From Inquilinus limosus_F (GTDB lineage Bacteria; Pseudomonadota; Alphaproteobacteria; DSM-16000; Inquilinaceae), in the NCBI RefSeq assembly GCF_051487185.1, contig NZ_JAHVDK010000007.1:1-64000 (forward strand): a stretch of 64,000 nucleotides of DNA, in the 5' to 3' direction. Of this stretch, positions 33,570-42,121 are shown in pieces (positions within the stretch are counted from its first letter, which is position 1; each line of letters opens with the position of its first letter). The notes below the pieces were generated by a model. It was not told the origin of the DNA and made no database searches. It worked only from the letters and a program-made list of their open reading frames with translations. Both the position numbers and the translations under genes were made by a program.

Positions 33570-33874
33570 CGGTCACCGGAAGGCTGGCTTCTCAACACCA
33601 TCATTGCGAGGAGGCGAAGCCGACGAAGCAATCCAGGGCAGCTCGCTGTGGCCCCTGGATTGCTTCGCTGCGCTCGCAATGACGGTATTGGGAATGCGAT
33701 ACGGCTTTGAGTCGGGGACCGACGTCATTCGCGAGAGACGGGGCATGGGGGCCTGACGCCTGAAACTTGCATGCCTCCAATGCCGGTTTGGCGCGCAGGA
33801 TTTCGACTCGTCAGACGAGTGAAAAATCGGAATTCCGAACGCCCGAGGGGGCCGCACCGCCGCGGCCTTGAGAC
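33570..33874. other. Intergenic region between carboxypeptidase and MFS pump
   Basis: About 300 bases with one intact family A palindromic repeat (33601-33682). The rest shows no reading frame, RNA structure or promoter that can be supported. Confidence 0.5.
33601..33682. repeat. Dispersed palindromic repeat, family A (intact)
   Basis: Outer arms TCATTGCGAG (33601-33610) and CTCGCAATGA (33673-33682); inner arms GAAGCAATCCAGGG (33625-33638) and CCCTGGATTGCTTC (33653-33666). Same plan as the copy at 17.8 kb, with TTG replacing TGG in the cores. Confidence 0.85.
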
Positions 33875-35326
33875 ATGACGACGCGCCTTCCGCGCCAGGT
33901 GCTGATCCCGCTGATCATCGCCTGCGCGCTGTTCATGGAGAATCTCGATTCGACGGTGATCGCGACGGCGCTGCCGAACATCGCCCATTCCTTCGGCACC
34001 GACCCGCTGCATCTCAGCCTCGCCATCACCTCCTACCTGCTCAGCCTCGCCGTGTTCATCCCGGCCAGCGGCTGGATCGCCGACCGGTACGGCGCCAAGA
34101 CCGTGTTCCGGGTCGCGATCGTCGTCTTCACCATCGGCTCCATTCTTTGCGGCCTGTCCAATTCGACGGCGGAGCTGGTCGGCGCCCGCATCGTCCAGGG
34201 CATCGGCGGGGCGATGATGGTGCCGGTCGGCCGGCTGGTGCTGCTGCGCAGCGTCTCGAAATCCGAGCTGGTGCGGGCGATGGCCTATTTCACCACCCCG
34301 GCCCTGCTGGGCCCGGTGCTGGGCCCGCCGCTGGGCGGCTTCATCGCCACCTACAGCTCCTGGCGGCTGATCTTCTTCATCAACGTTCCGATCGGGATCA
34401 TCGGGGTGATCCTGGTCACGCTGTTCATCGACGATGTGCGCGAGGAGGAGAAGCCGCCGCTCGACGGCTGGGGCCTGTTGATGACCGGCACGGCGCTGGC
34501 CTGCCTGGTCTTCGGCTTCGAGACGATCGGGCGGTCGATCCTGCCGCTGCCGGTGACGCTGGGCCTGCTGGCCTTCGGCGCGCTGCTGGTCTGGGCCTAT
34601 GTCCGCCATGCCCACCGGGTGCCGGCGCCGATCATCGACCTGAAGCTGCTGCATGTCCGCACCTTCCGCATCTCGCTGGTCGGCGGCACCATCTTCCGCA
34701 TCGGCATCGGCGCCATCCCCTTCCTGCTGCCGCTGATGCTGCAGCTGGGCTTCGGCATGACGCCGTTCGAATCCGGCCTGCTGACCTTCGTCAGCGCCGC
34801 CGGAGCGCTGTGCATGAAGATGACGGCGACCCGGATCATCCGCCATTTCGGCTTCCGCCCGGTGCTGGTGTGGAACGCGGTGATCAGCTCGGTCTTCCTG
34901 ATGAGCTATTCGTTGTTCCGGGCGGACACGCCGCACCTCCTGATCCTCGGGCTGCTGCTGGCCGGCGGCTATTTCCGGTCGCTGCAGTTCACCAGCCTGA
35001 ACACGCTGGCCTTCGCCGACATCCCGCCGCAGAAGATGAGCCGCGCCTCCAGCTTCTCGAGCACGGCGCAGCAGCTTTCGGCCAGCCTGGGCGTGGCCAC
35101 CGGCGCGGTGCTGCTGAACCTGACCCTGCTGCTGCATGGCAGCACCACGCTGCAAGCGGCCGACTTCTCCTGGGCCTTCGCCGCGGTCGGCCTCTTGTCG
35201 CTGTCCTCGGTGCTGATGTTCCTGCGCCTCGCCCCCGATGCCGGGGCCGAGGTCTCCGGCCATGCCGTCGCCCCGGTGGCGCCGCCAGAGGCCTCGGGGG
35301 CTCCCCGAGTCGCGCCGGGGGAGTGA
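33875..35326 (+). CDS. MFS drug efflux transporter, DHA2 (14-helix) type
   Basis: A 483-residue membrane transporter. MENLDSTVIATALPNIAHSF opens helix 1, GWIADRYGAKTVFRVAI is the motif-A loop, and GARIVQGIGGAMMVPVGRLV and GPVLGPPLGGFIATYSSWRL mark helices 4-5. About fourteen helices are visible. The sequence is of the EmrB/QacA group and is clearly different from the pump at 7.7 kb. It stands alone with no regulator next to it and converges on the J-domain gene. Confidence 0.88.
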   Translation: MTTRLPRQVLIPLIIACALFMENLDSTVIATALPNIAHSFGTDPLHLSLAITSYLLSLAVFIPASGWIADRYGAKTVFRVAIVVFTIGSILCGLSNSTAELVGARIVQGIGGAMMVPVGRLVLLRSVSKSELVRAMAYFTTPALLGPVLGPPLGGFIATYSSWRLIFFINVPIGIIGVILVTLFIDDVREEEKPPLDGWGLLMTGTALACLVFGFETIGRSILPLPVTLGLLAFGALLVWAYVRHAHRVPAPIIDLKLLHVRTFRISLVGGTIFRIGIGAIPFLLPLMLQLGFGMTPFESGLLTFVSAAGALCMKMTATRIIRHFGFRPVLVWNAVISSVFLMSYSLFRADTPHLLILGLLLAGGYFRSLQFTSLNTLAFADIPPQKMSRASSFSSTAQQLSASLGVATGAVLLNLTLLLHGSTTLQAADFSWAFAAVGLLSLSSVLMFLRLAPDAGAEVSGHAVAPVAPPEASGAPRVAPGE

Positions 35327-35336
35327 CCCTCCCGGC

Positions 35337-36062
35337 TCAGATCCCGAGCAACTTGTCGCGAGCGGCGTTGAGCTTGGCCGCCATGTCGGCCGAGCCGCCG
35401 CGGTCCGGGTGGTGCCGCTTCATCATCCGGCGATGCGCCGCCTTCACCGCCGCGGGCGAGGCGCCGGCGGCGAGGCCGAGCAGGGCGTAAGCCTCCGCCT
35501 CCGACATCTCCCCCTTGCGGACGCCGGCGCCGTCCTGCTTCGTCCAGTCGGGCCCGAAGCGGCGGTCGAGATAGGTCTCGAGCACCCGCGCCGAATCGGG
35601 ATCGTCGGCGCGGCACTCGGCCAGGAGGCGCAGCAGCGCCGATAGCGGCAGCGAGGCCAGGCTGCGCCCTTCGATCGGGCCCGGGCGCAGGACATAGCCG
35701 TCCATCGCGCCGCTGGCGTGGTCGAGCTGCATGTCGAGGCTGCGCGTCTTCAGCCGCGAGGCACCGCCAGGCTTCGGCCCGGCCGCGGTGCGGCGTGAGC
35801 GGTGCCAGCGCAGGATCCAGGGCGCGAACTGGATCAGGAGCGGCGACAGGCGCTGTAGCCAGAGCAGCAGGGCGCCGAACACGGCAAGCAGCCCGGCCAG
35901 GCGGCCGGTGAGGAGCAGGAACAGCCCGAGCCCGGCCAGCAGCACGATGCCGCCCCAGCGGGCGCCGCGCAGCACCGTCTTCGGCTCGGTGGTGGCGAAC
36001 CAGCGGGCGAGCAGCGGCAGCCCGATGCCGAGCGCCAGAACCAGGATGAGGAGCTGGATCAC
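35337..36062 (-). CDS. Membrane-anchored J-domain protein
   Basis: A 241-residue protein with two N-terminal hydrophobic segments (LLILVLALGIGLPLLARWF; GGIVLLAGLGLFLLLTGRL) and a further one, and a C-terminal J domain about residues 180-241. The J domain carries the HPD motif in MKRHHPDRGG. The MSEAEAYALLGLAAGASPAA start of the J domain is normal. It would stimulate DnaK at the inner membrane. Such DnaJ-like proteins resemble DjlA but lack its TerB-like region. Its start overlaps the stop of the VWA gene (ATGA), so the two act together or at least are made together. Confidence 0.85.
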   Translation of the reverse strand: MIQLLILVLALGIGLPLLARWFATTEPKTVLRGARWGGIVLLAGLGLFLLLTGRLAGLLAVFGALLLWLQRLSPLLIQFAPWILRWHRSRRTAAGPKPGGASRLKTRSLDMQLDHASGAMDGYVLRPGPIEGRSLASLPLSALLRLLAECRADDPDSARVLETYLDRRFGPDWTKQDGAGVRKGEMSEAEAYALLGLAAGASPAAVKAAHRRMMKRHHPDRGGSADMAAKLNAARDKLLGI

Positions 36063-36784
36063 GGCTTCGGCCCGGTCCCCCCCATCCGCCCGATCAGCGC
36101 CGTGACCGCGGCGCCGCGGCGGCGGCCGAGATCCTCCAGCGCCGCGCGACCGCCGGCAGCATAGACCGCGACCGCCGCCAGCAAGTCGCGGAGCTGGCCG
36201 GGGCTCGAGGAATCAAAGGGGCAGTAGGCGCCGCGGGTCAGGCGCGCGATTTCGCGGAAGGCGCGGGCGGCGACCGGATCGTGCCCTTCGTGGAACAGGA
36301 AGACCGGCACGCCGCGCAGCCCCAGCCGGCCGGCCTGGGCGCAGACCCGGTCGATCGACTCCTCGAAGGCGTCGCCGACGAAGACGAGGGCGTCGACCTT
36401 GCCACGCCCGGCCTCGGCCTCGGCATGCGCCAGCACCCGGCCGATCTGGGTCTCGCCGGCCCGGCAGCGCACCTTGCTCATCAGCCGCGCCAGCTCCGCC
36501 CCGTCGGAGATCCAGGCGCTGGCCTTGCATTCGCCGAAGCCGCGGTAGAAGACGAGCTGCAGGTCGAGCCCGCCGAGCGACGCGGTCTCGACGAACATCT
36601 CGCCCTGCAGGCGGCAGGCACGGTCCCAGGTATCCTCACGGCTCTGCGTCGCGTCCAGCGCGAAGATCAGCCGGCCGCGCCGCCCGTCCTCACGCCGCAC
36701 CGGCGTCGCCGCCACCCGGCGCAGGAAGGCATCCACCTCCGACCGGCCCTGGCCGGCGGGCAGCTTCTCGTCGGATCCCGTCAT
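36059..36784 (-). CDS. VWA domain protein
   Basis: A 241-residue von Willebrand factor A-type protein. RRGRLIFALDATQSREDTWD has the metal-ion-dependent adhesion-like DxTxS site, and KVDALVFVGDAFEESIDRV the second conserved Asp. Many VWA proteins assist chaperones or metal insertion. The neighbour encodes a J-domain protein coupled by ATGA, which suggests a chaperone link; this is inference. The start at 36784 is set by the family N-terminus. Confidence 0.8.
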   Translation of the reverse strand: MTGSDEKLPAGQGRSEVDAFLRRVAATPVRREDGRRGRLIFALDATQSREDTWDRACRLQGEMFVETASLGGLDLQLVFYRGFGECKASAWISDGAELARLMSKVRCRAGETQIGRVLAHAEAEAGRGKVDALVFVGDAFEESIDRVCAQAGRLGLRGVPVFLFHEGHDPVAARAFREIARLTRGAYCPFDSSSPGQLRDLLAAVAVYAAGGRAALEDLGRRRGAAVTALIGRMGGTGPKP

Positions 36785-36855
36785 CGTTTCGCGTCCATCG
36801 CAAATATGATGGGGACCGGCGGACGGAAATCCAATCGGAACGGGTTGCGAACCGC

Positions 36856-37011
36856 TCAGCGGCGATCGGTCAGACCCCCCTCTGTCAGGCCCACGTCCCG
36901 GCGCAGCGCCTGCGGCAGCATCTCGACCGAACGTAGAGCCGGGCGCCATGTCAGCAACCGGCGCAGCAGGCCGGGGCGGAAGGGGCGGCGGGAGATCGGG
37001 ACGAAGGCCAT
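36856..37011 (-). CDS. DUF1127-like small basic protein
   Basis: A 51-residue very basic protein, RRPFRPGLLRRLLTWRPALR followed by LRRDVGLTEGGLTDRR. The L.R...DIGLT motif is the DUF1127 mark seen in alphaproteobacterial proteins such as the Agrobacterium ones tied to RNA turnover and phosphate or carbon metabolism. It is divergent from a LysR gene with a 133-base gap, a frequent pairing for DUF1127 genes, so the LysR protein may control it. Confidence 0.7.
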   Translation of the reverse strand: MAFVPISRRPFRPGLLRRLLTWRPALRSVEMLPQALRRDVGLTEGGLTDRR

Positions 37012-37144
37012 GGCCGTGCTCCGAGGCTTGCCGGGGTCGCCGATCCATGAGACAGAATCATCATGAACTCGGCTGGGCAGCAGCCTATGCAGCCCCACGG
37101 GCCGTGGCGAATGATGGTTTTTCGCATCGGCATGAGCATGACTA

Positions 37145-38065
37145 ATGGGTGACGTGATCCTGCACCTGCCGTTGGCGGCGCTGCGCACCTTCGACAGCGT
37201 CGCCCGGCACCTCAGCTTCACCAGGGCGGCGGCCGAGCTGGCGGTGACCCAGAGCGCGGTCAGCCACCAGATCCGGTCGCTCGAATCCGATCTCTGCGTC
37301 CGGCTGTTCAAGCGGCTGAACCCCGGCATCGCCCTGACTGAAGCGGGAGAGCAGCTGGCGCCGGAGGTGCGGGCGGCGCTGGAGCGGCTGGGCACAGCCG
37401 TCGCCCATGTCAAGCGCTGCGGCCGCGGCGGGGTGCTGCGGGTCGGGGCCGGGGGCGCCTTCGCCACCGGTTGGCTGGTGCCGCGGCTCGGCCGCTTCGC
37501 TGCCACGCATCCGGAGATCGAGGTGCGGCTGTCGATGGCGATGCGCAATCCGGACCTGGAGGAGGATGAGCTGGACCTCGCGGTGCTGAGCCGGGACTCG
37601 GACCGGCCGCTGCAGCCGGATAGCGAGGCGGTGCTGTTCGAGGAGCGGATCTACCCGGTGTGCAGTCCGACCCTGCTGCCCCTGCTGAAGCGCCCGGCCG
37701 ACCTGACCCGGGTGACCCTGCTGCACGAGGAATGCGATGAGGAGCCGTCGCCGCGCTCGGCCCTGAGCTGGGAGCTGTGGCTGGAGCGGCTGGGCGTGGC
37801 CGGGCTGCCGCGGCGCAGCGGCATCCACCTCAGCCACTTCACCCTGGTGCTGGCAGCGGCGCTGGACGGGGTCGGGGTCGCGCTCGGCCGCGAGCAGTTG
37901 ATCCAGGCGCCGCTGGCCGAGGGCCGGCTGATCCGCCCCTTCGGCCCGGAGCTGGAGCTGCGCAGCCGACGCCAGGTCATCCGCTGGCGCAGCGCGCCCG
38001 GAAACGAATCCCGCATCACCGCATTCCGCAGCTGGCTTCTGGCGGAAAGCGCGGCCGATCGTTAG
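37145..38065 (+). CDS. LysR-type transcriptional regulator (GcvA-like)
   Basis: A 306-residue LysR protein. The helix-turn-helix is LSFTRAAAELAVTQSAVSHQ followed by IRSLESDLCVRLFKR (residues ~18-55). A two-lobed ligand domain follows, with GWLVPRLGRFAATHPEIEV and VGVALGREQLIQAPLAEGRL. It resembles the GcvA group. It is divergent from the DUF1127 gene, and LysR proteins usually act on such a divergent partner and repress themselves. The effector cannot be inferred. Confidence 0.88.
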   Translation: MGDVILHLPLAALRTFDSVARHLSFTRAAAELAVTQSAVSHQIRSLESDLCVRLFKRLNPGIALTEAGEQLAPEVRAALERLGTAVAHVKRCGRGGVLRVGAGGAFATGWLVPRLGRFAATHPEIEVRLSMAMRNPDLEEDELDLAVLSRDSDRPLQPDSEAVLFEERIYPVCSPTLLPLLKRPADLTRVTLLHEECDEEPSPRSALSWELWLERLGVAGLPRRSGIHLSHFTLVLAAALDGVGVALGREQLIQAPLAEGRLIRPFGPELELRSRRQVIRWRSAPGNESRITAFRSWLLAESAADR

Positions 38066-38096
38066 CCTCCTCGCGGTGCACCACCAATCCGGATCG

Positions 38097-39152
38097 ATGA
38101 TGCCCGCTTCGCGCGCCCCCCTCCTCTCGGCCGTCGTCCTCCTCCTCGGCCTCGCCGCCGCTGGCGCCCGGGCCCAGGACACCGCCCCCCAGGCCCCGCC
38201 GCGGGAGATCATCGTCGCCACCGCCCCGGTCGACTCGCCGCTCGGCCGCTGGGGCGCCGCCTTCGTCGATCGGCTGAAGGCGGAGGCCGGCCAGCCGGTG
38301 TCGGAGGCGATCACCGCCGGCCCCCTGCCGAATGTCGCGCTGCTGCAGAGCGGCCGGGTGGCCATTGGCCTCGTGTCGCTGGACGTCGCCGCCGCGGCCT
38401 GGGAGGGCAAGAGCCCGATGGCGCCGGGCCTGAAGTTCGATCATCTGCGCGTCCTGGCGCCGGTGGCGCCCGCCGCGGTGCTGCGCTTCGTGGTCCCGGC
38501 CGGCAGCGGCATCGTCACCGCCTCCGCCCTCGCCAGCAAGCGGGTGGCCGTCGCCACCGACGACGCCTTGACCGAGCCGATGCTGAAGGCGCTGGGCATC
38601 GAGGCGACGCTGCGGCGCATGCCGCTGACCGAGGCGGCGAAACAGCTGGCCGACAAGAAGATCGACGCCGTCGCCGTCACCGGCCTCGCCCCCTTCGCCC
38701 TGCCGCCGGAGCAGCCGGCGGTGACCTTCGGCCTGACCGTGGCGGAGATCGCGAAGGTGGCCGGGGCGATTCCGGGCGTGGCCGCCGCCGCGGTGCCGCT
38801 GCCGCCGCCCGCGCCCCCGGCCCCGCCGGCCGATCCGGCCGCCGCCGCCGACCCAACCGTCGGGCCACCGACTGCGGCGCCGGCCCCCGCCCCGGCCGCA
38901 CCACCGCAGCCGCTGCCGCCCAGCGCCGGCATGTGGACCTGGCTGGTCGCGACCGATGCGCTGCCCGAGGGGGTAGCCCGCCGCGCCACCGAGATCGCGG
39001 TCGGCAAGGCCGGGCCGCTGACCGAGGCCGCGGGCCTCGCCGGCGCCCCGGCCCCCGACCCGCTGACCAACCGCGCCCTGCCCTTCCATCCCGGCGCCGC
39101 CGCGGCCTGGGCGGCACACGGCGTCACGGTGCCGACGGACCGGGCGCCGTAA
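38097..39152 (+). CDS. TAXI-type periplasmic solute-binding protein with Pro-rich insert
   Basis: A 351-residue secreted protein with a signal peptide (LLSAVVLLLGLAAAGARAQD). A binding-protein fold follows: VATAPVDSPLGRWGAAFVDR, GPLPNVALLQSGRVAIGLVS, and SGIVTASALASKRVAVATDD. The opening resembles TAXI-type binding proteins of TRAP systems. A Pro/Ala-rich stretch (about residues 240-280, beginning PPPAPPAPPADPAAAADP) interrupts the second half. No membrane partner genes lie nearby, so it may bind a ligand for sensing instead of transport. The start is the ATG at 38097 or 38100; neither has a strong ribosome site. Confidence 0.6.
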   Translation: MMPASRAPLLSAVVLLLGLAAAGARAQDTAPQAPPREIIVATAPVDSPLGRWGAAFVDRLKAEAGQPVSEAITAGPLPNVALLQSGRVAIGLVSLDVAAAAWEGKSPMAPGLKFDHLRVLAPVAPAAVLRFVVPAGSGIVTASALASKRVAVATDDALTEPMLKALGIEATLRRMPLTEAAKQLADKKIDAVAVTGLAPFALPPEQPAVTFGLTVAEIAKVAGAIPGVAAAAVPLPPPAPPAPPADPAAAADPTVGPPTAAPAPAPAAPPQPLPPSAGMWTWLVATDALPEGVARRATEIAVGKAGPLTEAAGLAGAPAPDPLTNRALPFHPGAAAAWAAHGVTVPTDRAP

Positions 39153-39170
39153 AGGAGGGTTCAGCCGGGG

Positions 39171-40343
39171 CTAGCTCGCCTTCAACTGGGTCTCAACCAG
39201 GGTCGCCAGCAGCGAGGCGCCGATCGGCAGGATCTCGTCGTTGAAGTCGTAGCGCGGGTTGTGGATCATCGCGTCCGAGGCGCCGCCGGCCTGGCCGAGG
39301 AAGAGATAGGCGCCCGGCCGGGCGTTCAGCAGATAGGCGAAATCCTCGCCGCCCAGCGACGGCTCGACGTCGCGCCGGACATTGTCGTCGCCGACCACCG
39401 CGGTCGCCGCCAGCGCTGCGGCCTCCGCCTGATCGGCGTGGTTCAGCGTGGCCGGGTAGCCGTACTGGTAGTCGAGGCCGATCGACACGTCGAAGGCGGC
39501 GGCGATGCCGTCGACGATCCGCCGGATGCCGGCGACGATCATCTCCTGCACCTCGGGCCGGAAGGTCCGCACCGTGCCGTTCAGATAGGCCTCGTCCGGG
39601 ATCACGTTATGGGTGCTGCCGGTGTGGATCTGGGTGACCGACAGCACCGCCGCATCCATCGGGTTGGCATTGCGGCTGACGAGCGTCTGCAGCGCGCCGA
39701 CCAGCTGGGCCGCGATCACCACCGGGTCCTTGGCCCTCTGCGGGATGGCGGCATGGCCGCCGACGCCGCGGATCCGGATCTCGAACATGTCGGCCGCCGC
39801 CATCATCGGGCCGGGCCGCACCCCGACCGTGCCGGCCGGCAGCAGCGGCCAGTTGTGCAGGGCGTAGACCTCGTCGCAGGGGAAGCGATCGAACAGCCCT
39901 TCCCTGACCATCACCTCGCCGCCGCCGCCATTCTCTTCGGCCGGCTGGAAGATGAAATGCACGGTGCCATCGAAGTTGCGGGTCTCCGCCAGGTACTGCG
40001 CGGCGCCCAGCAGCATGGTGGTGTGGCCGTCATGGCCGCAGGCGTGCATCTTGCCCGGCACGGTCGATTTGTAGGCGAAGTCGTTGGCCTCGGCCATCGG
40101 CAGGCAGTCCATGTCGGCGCGCAGGCCGATGGTGCGGCCGCTGTCGGTCCGCCCCTTCAGCACCCCGACCACGCCGGTCTTGGCCAGGCCGCGATGCACC
40201 TCGATGCCCCAGGCGGCCAGCCTCTCCGCCACCAGGGCCGATGTCCGCACCTCCTCGAAGGCCAGCTCGGGATGGGCGTGGAGATCGCGCCGCCAGGCGG
40301 TCATCTCCTCCTTGCGGGCGGCGATCGAATTGATGACGGGCAT
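39171..40343 (-). CDS. M20 family amidohydrolase (hippurate hydrolase-like)
   Basis: A 390-residue metal-dependent amidohydrolase. The metal ligands are in GLRADMDCLPM (D), MHACGHDGHT (H) and FQPAEENGGGG (E), with a further ligand in LHNWPL and the late SLGGEDFAYLL. A dimerisation domain is inserted from about residue 185. Relatives split N-acyl amino acids such as hippurate or acetylated amino acids in the cytoplasm. It is about half identical by eye to the gene at 43221, but they are on opposite strands and not an adjacent duplication. Confidence 0.92.
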   Translation of the reverse strand: MPVINSIAARKEEMTAWRRDLHAHPELAFEEVRTSALVAERLAAWGIEVHRGLAKTGVVGVLKGRTDSGRTIGLRADMDCLPMAEANDFAYKSTVPGKMHACGHDGHTTMLLGAAQYLAETRNFDGTVHFIFQPAEENGGGGEVMVREGLFDRFPCDEVYALHNWPLLPAGTVGVRPGPMMAAADMFEIRIRGVGGHAAIPQRAKDPVVIAAQLVGALQTLVSRNANPMDAAVLSVTQIHTGSTHNVIPDEAYLNGTVRTFRPEVQEMIVAGIRRIVDGIAAAFDVSIGLDYQYGYPATLNHADQAEAAALAATAVVGDDNVRRDVEPSLGGEDFAYLLNARPGAYLFLGQAGGASDAMIHNPRYDFNDEILPIGASLLATLVETQLKAS

Positions 40344-40474
40344 CGGTCGGTCTCGTCTTGCGCTGGCTGGGATGGCGAAACCCCGATACTGGTCCGTCCG
40401 CGCCGCCGGGGCAACCCGGCGCTGGCGCGCAGGGGCCATTCACACCGCGTCAGCCGAGTCGGTACCCCCGCCGG

Positions 40475-41380
40475 TCAGACGAACCGCGCCCGCGCCTCCC
40501 GCACGAGATCGGTCAGGTCGGGGCCGCCGGCGACGGCGGTCGCGGGGCTTTCGTCGCCGACTCCGGCCACGCCGACGACGAAGGGGCCGCCATCCCAGAA
40601 GCCGAAGACCGGGCTGCCGGACATGCCGGGCCCGAAGGCGGCCCCGGCGACCTGCATCCGCCCGGGATCATCCTCGTCCAGGAAGAAGCCGGTCTGGAAC
40701 ACCGGCAGGGTGCCTCCCGCGGCGTCCGGCGCATAGGCGATGTTGCACCAGACGTCGGTCTCGTTGTCCCAGTCGCCGTCATAGGTCCTGGCGCCCAGGA
40801 AGCCCAGGCTGTCGCCGAGGCGCTGGTTGAGCACGATCACCGCATAATCGCCAGCGTCGCAGGTGATCACATCCGTCACCGCCGCGGCCGCGAAGACGAG
40901 GCCGCCGCGGGGAAACAACACCGAGGCGATCCGCGCGTCCCAATCCAGGACATGGCTGGCGGTGAGCACGTGCCGGGGCCCGATCAGCACACCGGATCCC
41001 GACCGCGCACCCGATACCACCTTGCAGACGCAGCGCCAGGGGAAGGAGGCGTCGGTGTAGGACCGGCGGGTCCCGGCGGCGGGTTGCCGCCCCTGCTCTC
41101 CCGACGGCAGCCGCGGCAGCGGCGACGGCCGGAGCGGCACCGGCCGCGCGATGATCGCAGCGGGATGGCTGGGCATCGACGGCAGCACCTCCGGCACGAG
41201 CGCCGGCGGAGACAGGAGGCTTGGGGTACGATGCCAGGCGAAGCAGGACCGCGTGCCGTGGAAATCGGACAGGCCCGCAGGGGCTTCCGCCCGATGGATC
41301 GGGATCCGGAGCTGGCAGGCGGCCAGCGCATCCGGTGACAAGGGCAGGGTGCTTCTCGTCAAGACCGACAGCATCGTCAT
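40475..41380 (-). CDS. Trypsin-like serine protease
   Basis: A 301-residue S1-type protease domain with the catalytic triad visible: His in VLTASHVLDWD, Asp in CDAGDYAVIVL and Ser in FGPGMSGSPVFGFW. Two Cys (FPWRCVCKVV) lie before the domain. The first ~110 residues are low-complexity and Pro/Ser-rich; no clear signal peptide starts the frame, so either secretion is by another route or the true start lies further in. It resembles single-domain secreted S1 peptidases of unknown target. It faces clpS with a 222-base gap. Confidence 0.78.
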   Translation of the reverse strand: MTMLSVLTRSTLPLSPDALAACQLRIPIHRAEAPAGLSDFHGTRSCFAWHRTPSLLSPPALVPEVLPSMPSHPAAIIARPVPLRPSPLPRLPSGEQGRQPAAGTRRSYTDASFPWRCVCKVVSGARSGSGVLIGPRHVLTASHVLDWDARIASVLFPRGGLVFAAAAVTDVITCDAGDYAVIVLNQRLGDSLGFLGARTYDGDWDNETDVWCNIAYAPDAAGGTLPVFQTGFFLDEDDPGRMQVAGAAFGPGMSGSPVFGFWDGGPFVVGVAGVGDESPATAVAGGPDLTDLVREARARFV

Positions 41381-41602
41381 CGCCCCCCGGTTCAACCGAT
41401 CGGGTCCAGCCGCTCCGCCGCGACGGGCCCTCGGAATGCTGCCATTCCAGCAGAGGCGGTGGGCCGCGTCGTCATACGAACGGAGGATGCCGTGTCGGAT
41501 TCCGAGGCCCGGACGGAAGGTCGCGCGGGATGGACCCATGGCGCCGGGCGTGAGAAGCTGCCGCCGCATTTCCGCTGCTGCACCGCATCCGAGGAGCAGC
41601 CG

Positions 41603-41911
41603 ATGAGCGAGATCACGACCAAGCCCCGCGTCACGACCCGGCCCAAGACGGAACGGCCGCGCCTGCACAAGGTCATCCTGCTGAACGACGACTACACGCC
41701 GCGCGACTTCGTGGTCGTCGTCCTGAAGGGCGAGTTCCGGATGAGCGAGGACCAGGCCTACCGGGTGATGATGACCGCGCATCGGCGCGGCGCCTGCGTT
41801 GTCGCCGTCTATCCCAAGGAGATCGCCGAGACGAAGGCGACACGCGGCACCGAGGCCGGCCGCCGGATGGGCTATCCGCTGATGTTCACGACCGAGCCGG
41901 AGGAGAAGTAG
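41603..41911 (+). CDS. clpS: ATP-dependent Clp protease adapter ClpS
   Basis: A 102-residue adapter that brings N-degron substrates to ClpAP. RLHKVILLNDDYTPRDFVVV has the N-end binding residues (NDD, Thr-Pro), and MMTAHRRGACVVAVYPKEIA holds the His ligand and the ClpA contact. An unstructured N-terminal tail of ~20 residues is normal. The start at 41603 follows a GAGGAGC. clpA is not next to it. Confidence 0.94.
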   Translation: MSEITTKPRVTTRPKTERPRLHKVILLNDDYTPRDFVVVVLKGEFRMSEDQAYRVMMTAHRRGACVVAVYPKEIAETKATRGTEAGRRMGYPLMFTTEPEEK

Positions 41912-41960
41912 GGCTGGCCCTTGCCCTGTGCGGACGCGATAGGCGGATGGGCCGGAGTCG

Positions 41961-42093
41961 CCCCCTCACCCGAAATCGCTGCGCGATTTCGACCTCTCCC
42001 CAAGGAGAGGTGAAGGAAGGCGTCGCTCCGAAATCCCTCTCCTCGGGGAGAGGGAGGGGCCCATTCGCGACAGCGAATGGGAGGGTGAGGGGG
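41961..42093. repeat. Dispersed repeat, family B, copy 3 (longest)
   Basis: Begins CCCCCTCACCCGAAATCGC, includes the AAATCGCTGCGCGATTT hairpin and two CTCTCC/GGAGAG hairpins, and ends GGGAGGGTGAGGGGG. It has an extra CCATTCGCGACAGCGAATGG hairpin that copy 1 lacks. The flank GGGCCGGAGTCG also matches copy 1. Lies between convergent clpS and the ribokinase gene. Confidence 0.78.
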
Positions 42094-42121
42094 ATCCCGG
42101 CCGAGCCGCCGGGCCCAAATA

